Of a DNA stretch of 10,514 nt, positions 1 to 6,625 are shown in pieces. Source of the DNA: CAYIBZ01 sp964361795 (GTDB lineage: Bacteria > Patescibacteriota > Minisyncoccia > UBA6257 > WO2-44-18); the NCBI GenBank assembly GCA_964361795.1, contig CAYIBZ010000021.1, forward strand, positions 1 to 10,514, written 5' to 3'. Both the position numbers and the translations under genes were made by a program. Below the pieces are notes generated by a model. The model did no database searches and was not told the DNA's origin. It saw nothing but the letters and a program-made list of their open reading frames with translations. Numbering within the stretch: position 1 is the first letter of the stretch; each line of letters opens with the position of its first letter.

Positions 1-70
1 GATAATTGATTCATTGAAAATTCATTGTAAATTGAAAATTGTAAATTGTAAATTGATAATTGAAAATTGC
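1..70. repeat. AT-rich short-unit repeat (AAATTG/AAAATTG type)
   Basis: The first 70 bases are built almost only from variants of ATTGAAAATT, GTAAATTG and GATAATTG. The 14-mer at 27-40 (GTAAATTGAAAATT) matches, at 13 of 14 bases, the reverse complement of a 14-bp unit repeated twice inside the next gene at 205-232. The copy at 60-65 supplies the -35 box of the promoter of that gene. Such low-complexity AT repeats are, from memory, common between genes in Parcubacteria drafts; no copy number can be judged from this window. Confidence 0.7.
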
Positions 71-88
71 GCCAGATTAATGTATAAT
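60..88 (+). promoter_or_regulatory. Sigma70-type promoter of the MBL/gyrA gene string, probably leaderless
   Basis: TTGAAA at 60-65 (5 of 6 to TTGACA), a 17-bp spacer, and a perfect TATAAT at 83-88. The ATG of the next gene starts 7 bases after the -10 box, which is about where transcription should begin. The mRNA would have essentially no 5' leader, and no Shine-Dalgarno sequence is present. The -35 box lies in the AT-rich repeat. Confidence 0.7.
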
Positions 89-95
89 CTGTGAT

Positions 96-656
96 ATGGT
101 TGTTAATTATTGCGGCGAAGGGTGTTTTAAGGTTCAAACCGGCGGCACCAGCATTGTGACGGATCCTTTGCCAAGATTTAAGGGAGACATTACATTACAG
201 ACTAAATTTTCAATTTCCAATTTTCAATTTCCAAGTAAGGAGATTGTTGGCGAGGGAGAATATGAAATAAAAGGAATTGATATTACGGGCTGGCAATTGA
301 AAGAATCGTCCGCTAAAGAAATTAAAACCATTTACTCCGTTAAGGCCGAGGAAATGAATTTAGTGTTTTTGGGAGAAATTTCTGATAATTTAGAGCCGAC
401 TTTTTTAGAAAAATTAGGAACGGTGGATATTTTGTTCCTGCCCGCGATCGGAAAGCCGTTTATCAGCCAAGAGGCGGCGGCGAAATTAATCAAACAAATC
501 GGCCCAAAAATTGTCGTGGGCTCTCATATTAAGAAACCGGAGGATGCCAAAAAATTTTTCCAGGAATTGGATCAAAAGTTGGACGTACAAGAAAAATTGG
601 TTGTTAAGAGAAAGGATCTGCCCGCAAAAATGACCGCGCTATGCTTGAAAGCGTAA
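96..656 (+). CDS. MBL-fold (metallo-beta-lactamase superfamily) protein lacking the HxHxDH motif
   Basis: The 186-aa product fits the short MBL-fold hydrolase family (UPF0173/UlaG-like) in outline: an N-terminal strand with GEGCFKVQTGG and the conserved TDP turn (residues 22-24), then GEGEYEIKGIDITG (about 52-65), NLVFLGEI (88-95), DILFLPAIG (111-119), EAAAKLIKQIGPKIVVGSH (126-144) and a C-terminal helix. Active members carry a metal-binding HxHxDH just after a strand like GDITLQT. Here that place (residues 37-47) is occupied by KFSISNFQFPS, encoded by an AT-rich tandem repeat, and no HxHxDH exists. His144 sits where the last metal ligand is expected, and Glu94 where the family usually has Asp. 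The product is therefore probably inactive as a hydrolase, or a structural remnant. The frame is open and overlaps the next gene by 16 bp, so it is likely still translated. Start: the only ATG placed just after the promoter. Family assignment is firm; function is not. Confidence 0.75.
   Translation: MVVNYCGEGCFKVQTGGTSIVTDPLPRFKGDITLQTKFSISNFQFPSKEIVGEGEYEIKGIDITGWQLKESSAKEIKTIYSVKAEEMNLVFLGEISDNLEPTFLEKLGTVDILFLPAIGKPFISQEAAAKLIKQIGPKIVVGSHIKKPEDAKKFFQELDQKLDVQEKLVVKRKDLPAKMTALCLKA
205..232. repeat. Two perfect 14-bp tandem units inside the MBL gene
   Basis: AATTTTCAATTTCC occurs at 205-218 and again, identical, at 219-232. Its reverse complement differs at one base from the repeat unit at 27-40 upstream of the gene. 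It encodes FSISNFQFPS exactly where MBL-fold enzymes carry the metal-binding motif, and it keeps the frame open. Confidence 0.8.
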
Positions 657-988
657 AAAAGTTCATAAAAAAAGTTCAAAATACGGAAGATAGAGTAAAA
701 AGAAACTGGGTGTTTGCTTTGAGCGGAACAACAATGGCGATCACGGTGGCATTATGGCTGGTTTATGTTAATCTAACTGTTAAGAATGTTAGTCCAGCGG
801 CCGAAAAAGTAAAAACAGAGACCGCCAAAAAAACCGGCTTTATCAGCACTTTCGGAGCGGGATTAAGCCAGATTGCGGCGCAGATTAAAAGCAAATTATC
901 AGTAAAAAACAATATCTTTATCAATAGGCCAAATATAAATTTTCAATTAGAGGGGTTGGAGGAAATTAAACGGACGAAATTACCATAA
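641..988 (+). CDS. Hypothetical single-pass membrane protein upstream of gyrA
   Basis: The 115-aa product has a basic N-terminus (about residues 1-22, many Lys/Arg), one clear transmembrane segment (about 24-44, FALSGTTMAITVALWLVYVN), and a polar Lys/Ala-rich tail. There is no signal cleavage site and no domain I recognise; by the positive-inside rule the N-terminus should be cytoplasmic and the tail outside. The ATG lies inside the last codons of the MBL gene (16-bp overlap), without a Shine-Dalgarno sequence close by, which suggests translational coupling. The stop is 3 bp before the gyrA ATG, so the three genes very probably share one mRNA. No link to gyrase function can be read from the sequence. 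Confidence 0.7.
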   Translation: MLESVKKFIKKVQNTEDRVKRNWVFALSGTTMAITVALWLVYVNLTVKNVSPAAEKVKTETAKKTGFISTFGAGLSQIAAQIKSKLSVKNNIFINRPNINFQLEGLEEIKRTKLP

Positions 989-991
989 AAT

Positions 992-3447
992 ATGCCGAAC
1001 GAAGAAAAGAAAAATGTAATAAAAAAAGAGATAAGCGAGGAACTTCAGGAATCCTATTTGGATTACGCGATGTCGGTTATCGTCAGCCGCGCTTTGCCGG
1101 ATGTCCGCGATGGCTTAAAGCCGGTACAGCGCAGGATTCTCTGGGGAATGTGGGATGGCGGCTCCACTTCTGACGCTAAATTTAAAAAATCCGCCAATAT
1201 AGTAGGAGAAGTTATGGGTAAGTATCATCCCCACGGCGACGCGGCTATTTATGAAACCATTGTTCGCATGACGCAAGATTTCTCTTTGCGCTATCCCCTG
1301 GTTCAGGGCCAAGGAAACTGGGGTTCTATTGACGGCGATTCGGCCGCCGCTTTCCGCTACACCGAATGCCGACTTTCTAAAATTTCTGAAGAGATTCTAT
1401 TTGATATTGAAAAGGAAACTGTGGATTGGCAGCCCAACTATGATGGAGCTCGCCAAGAGCCAAAAGTGACGCCGGCAAAATTGCCTAACTTGCTGTTAAA
1501 CGGCGCGGTTGGCATTGCCGTCGGCATGGCAACCAACATCCCGCCCCATAATCTTGGAGAATTAGTGGACGCGACTCTGCACCTTGCCGATAATCCAGAA
1601 GCCACCGTTTCCGATCTGATGAAATTCGTTCAGGGTCCGGACTTTCCAACCGGAGGAGTCATTTACGATAAAAAAGCAATCGCGGAAATGTATGCCACCG
1701 GAAAAGGCGCGGTTACCACCAGAGCGCTGGCAGAGGTAAAGGAACGCGCCCGTTCGGCGGAAAAAAAGGAGCAGTTTAATATTGAAATAACGGAAATACC
1801 CTATCAAGTAAATAAGGCCGAATTGATTATAAAAATTGCCGAATTGGTAACGGATAAAAAAATAGAAGGAATACGGGATGTGAGGGATGAATCGGATAAA
1901 GATGGCATCAGTATTGTGATTGAATTAAAAAACGATGTCGCGCCCCAAAAAGTTTTGAACCAGCTTTATAAATACACGGACCTTCAAAAAGATTTTCACG
2001 CCAATATGATTGCTTTGGCGGATGGCATTCAGCCGCAGGTGTTTAATTTGAAAGATATAATTGCCGCTTATATAGCCCACAGGAAGAATATCGTCCGCCG
2101 CCGAGCCGAGTTTGAACTGAAAAAAGCCGAAGAAAGAGCGCATATCTTGATGGGTTTGGCGAAAGCTCTTTCGGTTATAGACAAAGTAATTGCCACGATT
2201 AAAAAATCCGCGGATAAGGAAGAGGCGCACAAAAATTTGATAAAGAATTTCCAATTGACCGCGATTCAAGCCACCGCGATTTTGGAAATGAAGCTCCAGA
2301 CTCTGGCGGCTTTAGAGCATAAAAAAATTGAAGATGAATTGAAAGAAAAACAAAAATTAATCGCCGAATTGAATCTTTTGTTAAAGAGTCCGGCAAAGAT
2401 TTTGAAAGTCATTAAGGACGAATTGGCGGAATTGAAAAATAAATATGGCGATAAAAGGCGGACAAAAGTGGTCTCTTCCGGATTAACTGAATTTAAGGAG
2501 GAAGATTTGATTCCTCAAGAAGAAACAATTATTACTTTCTCTAAAGCGGGATATATCAAACGGGTGCCGCCAACGGCGTTTAAGAGCCAGCATCGCGGCG
2601 GAAAGGGGTTGATTGGTTCTGATGTCGGCGAAGAAGATTTTCTAACGCATTTCATGACCGCGAACACGCATGACGATATTTTATTTTTCACTGACAGAGG
2701 CCGGGTTTTTCAAACGAAAGTTTATGAAATTCCGCAAGGCAGCCGCACATCTAAAGGAAAGCCGATTCACAATTTCTTGGAAATTCCCACCGAAGAAAAT
2801 ATCAGCGCGATTATCACCTATAACGCCAAATCCCTCGGCGACAAATCGGCAAAATTGTATTTAGTGATGGCGACAAAAAACGGCATGGTGAAAAAGACTC
2901 CGCTGGAAGATTTCGCCAATGTGCGCCGGACGGGCATTATCGCTATTGGCCTGAAAAAAGGAGACCAGTTGAAGTGGGTCAAACTTTCTTCGGGAAGCGA
3001 TGAAATTATTGTAGCAACAGCCAACGGCCAAGCTATTCGCTTCAAAGAATCCAACATCCGGTCAATGGGCAGAACCGCCGCCGGCGTTAGAGGCATTAGA
3101 TTGAAGAACAAAGACGAGGTAGCGGCAATGGACATTATTACCAAAGATCTTAGGGGCGCCAGACTGCTTTCCGTGATGGCCAATGGGTTCGGCAAACAAA
3201 CGCCAATTTCTCAATACAAGGTGCAGGGACGGGGCGGAAGCGGAGTAAAAGCCGCCCAAATTACCTCAAAAACCGGACCGCTGATCGGCGCCTATGTGGT
3301 AGATAAAGCGGAAGAAATTATGACGCTGTCGGCTAAGGGCCAGATTATCAGAACCAAACTTGCCACCGTCCGAACTGCCGGCAGAGCGACTCAAGGAGTC
3401 AGGATAATGTCTTTGAACGCCGGCGATAAATTGATAGGAGTGATTTG
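992..3447 (+). CDS. gyrA: DNA gyrase subunit A, 3' end lost in an assembly gap
   Basis: GyrA cleaves and rejoins DNA in the A2B2 gyrase that adds negative supercoils using ATP (GyrB supplies the ATPase). About 818 residues are visible. The N-terminal breakage-reunion domain has ALPDVRDGLKPVQRRILWGM, the HPHGDAAIYETIVRM region, LVQGQGNWGSIDGD, and the catalytic Arg122-Tyr123 in FRYTECRL. A coiled-coil arm rich in Lys/Glu spans roughly residues 370-480. The C-terminal beta-pinwheel carries a GyrA box variant QHRGGKG at 533-539 (canonical QRRGGKG), which supports gyrase rather than ParC, and several GRxxxGVRG/RGGSG-type blade motifs. The residue matching E. coli Ser83 is Ala84 and that matching Asp87 is Glu88. 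The frame reaches GDKLIGVI and then 100 N, so only a short tail is missing. Residues read after the gap belong to the next promoter, not to GyrA. Start ATG follows the previous stop by 3 bp; the nearest GGAGG (958-962) is too far to serve it. Confidence 0.97.
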
Positions 3448-3547
3448 NNNNNNNNNNNNNNNNNNNNNNNNNNNNNNNNNNNNNNNNNNNNNNNNNNNNN
3501 NNNNNNNNNNNNNNNNNNNNNNNNNNNNNNNNNNNNNNNNNNNNNNN
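3448..3547. other. Assembly gap 1 (100 N)
   Basis: Exactly 100 N, the usual placeholder for a scaffold gap of unknown length. It hides the end of gyrA, any terminator, and the -35 region of the following promoter. Further genes could be hidden here. Confidence 0.98.
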
Positions 3548-3550
3548 GTG

Positions 3551-3559
3551 TGCTATAAT
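3551..3559 (+). promoter_or_regulatory. Extended -10 promoter of the solute-binding protein gene, probably leaderless
   Basis: TGCTATAAT is a perfect extended -10 (TGnTATAAT), directly after the gap, so the -35 region cannot be seen. The ATG at 3566 begins 6 bases after the box, at the expected transcription start, and no Shine-Dalgarno sequence lies between. Same arrangement as at 83-96. Confidence 0.65.
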
Positions 3560-3565
3560 AAATGA

Positions 3566-4861
3566 ATGAATCTTACTAAGGGGCAGATGGTGATTTTGGG
3601 GCTGGCTTTTTTGATAATAGTGTTTTTTGTTCTTGTTTTAATCGGGATTGTTCCAGGATTAAGGAAAGGAACCGGCGATAAAATTACTTTGACAGTCTGG
3701 GGGCCGCTGAAAGACGGCAACACTATCAGCGCGTTGGCCGCGGATTACAGAAAAATCAGCCCGAAAGTAGATGTCAAATACCGCCAATTTGATCCGGCGA
3801 CATACGAGAACGATCTTTTGAACGCTTTGGCGTCTTCCAACGCTCCGGATATTATAATGTTCCATAATACCTGGCTGCCTAAACACGCCGATAAAGTTTT
3901 GCCGGCAAATGAAGAGCAAATTTCTTTTGAAAAGTTCAAGAATCTATTTCCAACGGTCGCTCAACAAGATTTCGCTCCGGACAACGCAGTTTACGCCCTG
4001 CCTCTATATATAGATACTTTGGCGCTCCTGTATAACGAAGACATTTTTGACAATAAGGGCTTAGTGGCGCCACCGGAAAATTGGGAAGAACTGCAAAATC
4101 CGATCGCTAAACTTAGAGAAATTGATAAATCCGGGAAATTAGTCAAAGCGGTGGCGGCTATTGGCGGATCGGATGAAAGCGTAAACCGGGCAACGGATTT
4201 GCTGAATTTGATTATGCTACAGGCGGGGACAAAAATGGTTGACGATAAATTTACCGCGGCCGTTTTTAATTCCCCTGCCGGATTGGAGGCATTGGAGTTT
4301 TACACTAAATTTTCAAATAAATCTCATCCGTTTTACGCTTGGGACGAAAATTTCGGATATTCCGTGGACGAATTCGCCAATGGCCGCGTGGGAATGATTT
4401 TTGATTACGCCCAACAGCGCGATTTTCTTAAAGAGAAAAATCCTTTTTTGCGATTCAGAGCGGCAATGATGCCCCAGCCGAAAGACGCCCAGCAAAATAT
4501 CAATTTTGCCAATTATTGGGGAATGGCGGTAGCCAATAAAAGCCAAAATCCGGCCGCCGCTTGGGAATTTATGCTTTATTTAAGCGCCGACCAGAACGCC
4601 GCGTTCAAGTATCTTCAACTGACGAAACGGCCGCCGGCTTTGCGAAATTTGATCAATGCCAACTTAACTAATCTTGATTACGGCGTATTTGCCAAACAAG
4701 CTTTGACCGCCCGATCTTGGCCGCAAATTGATAACGCGGCGGTGGAAAATTCTTTCTCAAAAATGATAAAATCAGTTATCGGCGCTCAACTTGGTTCCGA
4801 CCAGGCATTGGAACGAGCGGAGCATGAAATAACGCAGTTGATGCAAAAACGAATACGATGA
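3566..4861 (+). CDS. Extracellular solute-binding protein, family 1, membrane-anchored
   Basis: The 431-aa product is an ABC-importer-type substrate-binding protein of the sugar family (SBP_bac_1/8-like). The N-terminus is an uncleaved-looking TM anchor (about residues 9-31) with no lipobox Cys, followed by the first-lobe strand KITLTVWGP, NDLLNALASSNAPDIIMFHN (about 88-107), YALPLYIDTLALLYNEDIF, PENWEELQNP, the hinge-side AGLEALEFYTKFSN, FANGRVGMIFDYA, FANYWGMAVANKSQNPAAAW and EFMLYLS. Family members bind oligosaccharides or related solutes outside the membrane and hand them to permeases. No permease or ATPase gene is near; instead the gene overlaps the first pilin-like gene by 4 bp (ATGA), so the two are co-translated. 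I recall solute-binding proteins beside pilin clusters in other Parcubacteria, but the partner and ligand are unknown. Confidence 0.88.
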   Translation: MNLTKGQMVILGLAFLIIVFFVLVLIGIVPGLRKGTGDKITLTVWGPLKDGNTISALAADYRKISPKVDVKYRQFDPATYENDLLNALASSNAPDIIMFHNTWLPKHADKVLPANEEQISFEKFKNLFPTVAQQDFAPDNAVYALPLYIDTLALLYNEDIFDNKGLVAPPENWEELQNPIAKLREIDKSGKLVKAVAAIGGSDESVNRATDLLNLIMLQAGTKMVDDKFTAAVFNSPAGLEALEFYTKFSNKSHPFYAWDENFGYSVDEFANGRVGMIFDYAQQRDFLKEKNPFLRFRAAMMPQPKDAQQNINFANYWGMAVANKSQNPAAAWEFMLYLSADQNAAFKYLQLTKRPPALRNLINANLTNLDYGVFAKQALTARSWPQIDNAAVENSFSKMIKSVIGAQLGSDQALERAEHEITQLMQKRIR

Positions 4862-5135
4862 AATTTTCAATTATTGTATTGCTAATAGAAATAATTTGTT
4901 TATTATTTACTAACGTATCTTTCGCGCAGGAAAATGTGAAATTACTGGGTTATGATCTTGGCTGTGAAGCGGCAAAACCGCCGTCTGACGGAGGGTGCGG
5001 CATTAAAGAATTTTTGGGGTTTGTGCGGTATATAATCGGGTTTCTTTTGAAACTGGCTTTTCCACTGGCAACCATTTTCATTGTTTATGGAGCTTTTGTT
5101 ATAATTACTGCAGCGGGTTCTCCTGATAAACTTAA
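4858..5135 (+). CDS. TrbC/VirB2-like T4SS pilin family protein 1, 3' end lost in gap
   Basis: Ninety-two residues are visible. A signal peptide (about 1-23, ending NVSFAQ) is followed by a short loop with two Cys (about residues 39 and 50, in GCEAAKPP and GGCGIKEF), then the first hydrophobic helix (FVRYIIGFLLKLAFPLATIF) running into IVYGAFVIITAAGSPDKL. TrbC/VirB2-type pilins are about 100 residues with a signal peptide, two TM helices and a small polar loop with AAGxPxK between them, so the second helix is missing. The start overlaps the upstream stop (ATGA). The frame happens to stay open through the 100 N, but what follows the gap repeats the YGAF..TAAG motif and must be another gene. Confidence 0.8.
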
Positions 5136-5235
5136 NNNNNNNNNNNNNNNNNNNNNNNNNNNNNNNNNNNNNNNNNNNNNNNNNNNNNNNNNNNNNNNNN
5201 NNNNNNNNNNNNNNNNNNNNNNNNNNNNNNNNNNN
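5136..5235. other. Assembly gap 2 (100 N) inside a tandem pilin-gene array
   Basis: Exactly 100 N. The flanks are matching parts of two paralogues (YGAFVIITAAGSPDK before, YGAFQILTAAGDPEK after), so the gap must hold at least the end of one gene and the start of another, about 250 bp or more. Tandem similar genes are a typical cause of such an assembly break. Confidence 0.95.
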
Positions 5236-5391
5236 TACGGCGCTTTCCAAATTCTTACTGCCGCCGGAGATCCAGAGAAATTTAAAAACGGAAGAAAGAC
5301 TATTCTCTTTGCGGCTATCGGCTACGGAGTTTTATTGATTGCTCACGGGATTACCTTTATAATTAAAGAGATATTGGGATTCCAGGGATAA
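5236..5391 (+). CDS. TrbC/VirB2-like T4SS pilin family protein 2, 5' end lost in gap
   Basis: Only the last 51 residues are visible: YGAFQILTAAGDPEK, the polar loop FKNGRK, then the second TM helix (TILFAAIGYGVLLIAHGITFII) and a short tail KEILGFQG. This is the C-terminal half of a pilin-like protein, with the same polar-loop pattern as the genes on both sides. Signal peptide and first helix are hidden in the gap. The stop is 32 bp before the next pilin gene, so they probably share an mRNA. Confidence 0.8.
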   Translation, partial: YGAFQILTAAGDPEKFKNGRKTILFAAIGYGVLLIAHGITFIIKEILGFQG

Positions 5392-5423
5392 TCCCGGAAA
5401 GGTCGGGAAGAATTTCTAAACTT

Positions 5424-5747
5424 ATGAAAAAAATAGCCATAACTTCGTTAGTAGCGCTTTTGCCTTTTTTGGCTTTCGCGCAAGCGCCAGCGGGACCGTT
5501 AACTACGGTAACCAGCTTAAGCGATATTATCAGGATAATAGAAACGATTGTTAATTGGATTTTTGCTTTTCTGATGCTTTTAACAACCGTTTTCGTGCTT
5601 TATGCCGCTTATCTTTATTTAACAGCTGCCGGCAACGAAGAAAATGTTAAAAAAGCAAAAGATGTAATTCTTTATGCCGCTGTCGCGGTAGCAGTCGCGT
5701 TGCTATCAAGAGCGGTTGTGTTTATTGTGGCCGGCATTGTTAGATAA
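5424..5747 (+). CDS. TrbC/VirB2-like T4SS pilin family protein 3
   Basis: A complete 107-aa pilin-like protein: signal peptide (about 1-20, MKKIAITSLVALLPFLAFAQ with an AFA-Q site), a short extracytoplasmic stretch, first TM helix (about 43-66, IVNWIFAFLMLLTTVFVLYAA), polar loop YLTAAGNEENVKKAKD, and second TM helix (about 84-105). Proteins of this type form, or are thought to form, filament subunits of type IV secretion or conjugation-like machines; in CPR genomes they often occur as several copies in a row. It lacks the Cys pair of pilin 1. A loose GGGAAG lies 14 bp before the ATG, and a strong terminator follows 24 bp after the stop. No secretion ATPase is in the window, so the machine itself is not shown. 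Confidence 0.82.
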   Translation: MKKIAITSLVALLPFLAFAQAPAGPLTTVTSLSDIIRIIETIVNWIFAFLMLLTTVFVLYAAYLYLTAAGNEENVKKAKDVILYAAVAVAVALLSRAVVFIVAGIVR

Positions 5748-5771
5748 ATTGTAAGTTGCAAACAAAAATAT

Positions 5772-5801
5772 AAACCTCTCCGATGTATATCGGAGAGGTT
5801 T
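5772..5801. terminator. Bidirectional intrinsic terminator between converging gene strings
   Basis: A perfect 13-bp stem, AAACCTCTCCGAT (5772-5784) and its complement (5789-5801), with a 4-base loop. On the plus strand it is followed by TAGTTT, on the minus strand by a T-rich stretch (TATATTTTTGTTT). It lies 24 bp after the last pilin gene and 5 bp after the end of the minus-strand gene at 5807, so it can serve both. Confidence 0.88.
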
Positions 5802-5806
5802 TAGTT

Positions 5807-6208
5807 TCACTTGGGTTCAAGTATGATAACGGCGGTACCTGAAGAACCGCGAAGACGAAACGAATTGTTTAGGATTCGTCCTACATTGACTACTGTGCCA
5901 TTTTCGGATCTTACGGTGCGACCATCGACAAACTTATATTCATGCCAACCCAGAGCATCCACCTGAAACCTATGATTGGGAGGCAACTTGACCCATTCTG
6001 ACCAACGTACCGGGTCCAACTCAACCCTGATCTCTTGGGTTTTGTATGAGGAATGAATTGGTTGGTTGGTGATATCGTGCCTAGAGTAACTCTTGAAAAA
6101 GTCGGCTATGGAATCGTATTTATAAGCTACTAGAATGAGAAGGGAATTTGCGATTAGAAGAAACCAGGTTAAAGGTGATTTATGGAATTCCTTCACTTGC
6201 CTTTCCAT
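5807..6208 (-). CDS. Hypothetical one-TM protein with C-terminal WSEWVKLPPNH domain, copy B
   Basis: The 133-aa product has a short cytoplasmic-looking start, a TM helix at about 12-28 (LTWFLLIANSLLILVAY), a linker, and a C-terminal domain of about 75 residues with the pattern VELDPVRWSEWVKLPPNH, then KFVDGR, NNSFRLRG, GTAVIILEPK. Alternating hydrophobic and polar residues and many Trp/Gly suggest a small beta-sheet fold; I do not recognise the family. By hand alignment the last 75 residues share about two thirds identity with the gene just upstream (6224-6625), so the pair is a tandem duplication, while the N-terminal halves differ. AGGAG at 6216-6220 sits 7 bases before the ATG; the gap to the upstream stop is 15 bp. 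Last gene of the SPFH-1 operon, ending at the shared terminator. Confidence 0.75.
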   Translation of the reverse strand: MERQVKEFHKSPLTWFLLIANSLLILVAYKYDSIADFFKSYSRHDITNQPIHSSYKTQEIRVELDPVRWSEWVKLPPNHRFQVDALGWHEYKFVDGRTVRSENGTVVNVGRILNNSFRLRGSSGTAVIILEPK

Positions 6209-6223
6209 TGACTTTCTCCTTTC

Positions 6224-6625
6224 TTACTTCGGTTCCAATGTGATGGTGGCTGTTCCAAGACAACCACGAAGGCGGAAAATGTTATTGTTAATTTTACCAA
6301 CCCACTGTGGTTTGCCGTTTAATGCCTTTACTACACGGCCGTCCCAAAATTTACATTCTATCCAGTTAGGAAAATCAATCTGAAACCAATGATTGGGCGG
6401 CAACTTAACCCACTCAGACCATTTGACCGGATCAAGCTCAACAGTAATCTGCTGAACTTGCGGTTTCTGTTGTTCTTCCACTGACTTGTGGGAAAAATTG
6501 AAAAAGGAGAAGTCAGCGCAGTAAATCCACAACATGATAGATCCGCTGAAAATCAATACCCACGTTGACGGCCGTTTGCGGTTATTTACTTCTGTCGTTT
6601 GCCCGGCCGATTGCTTTTCAGCCAT
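6224..6625 (-). CDS. Hypothetical one-TM protein with C-terminal WSEWVKLPPNH domain, copy A
   Basis: A 133-aa paralogue of the next gene: polar start (about 1-20), one TM helix (about 22-37, WVLIFSGSIMLWIYCA), a Glu/Gln-rich linker, then the shared C-terminal domain with VELDPVKWSEWVKLPPNH, FQIDFPNW, KFWDGR, NNNIFRLRG and GTATITLEPK. The conserved C-terminal Pro-Lys end is the same in both copies. The start is set by a consensus AGGAGG (6634-6639) with 8-base spacing; this places the ATG inside the SPFH-1 gene, giving a 40-bp overlap in another frame and likely translational coupling. The conserved domain probably faces outside the membrane and may act with the SPFH protein, but that is inferred from gene order only. 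Confidence 0.75.
   Translation of the reverse strand: MAEKQSAGQTTEVNNRKRPSTWVLIFSGSIMLWIYCADFSFFNFSHKSVEEQQKPQVQQITVELDPVKWSEWVKLPPNHWFQIDFPNWIECKFWDGRVVKALNGKPQWVGKINNNIFRLRGCLGTATITLEPK

Noticed and set aside
1..234. CRISPR array from the repeated AT-rich units
   Set aside because: The units are short, irregular and adjacent, with no unique spacers of constant length.
2818..3195. Open frame of 125 codons on the minus strand inside gyrA
   Set aside because: It is fully antisense to a strongly conserved part of gyrA and has no ribosome site or recognisable product. The same holds for the frames at 1115-1312, 1562-1807, 1925-2269 and 2199-2396.
5392..5408. TCCCG/CGGGA inverted repeat between pilins 2 and 3
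   Set aside because: Only 5 bp, 7-base loop and no T-tract; most likely chance in the spacer.
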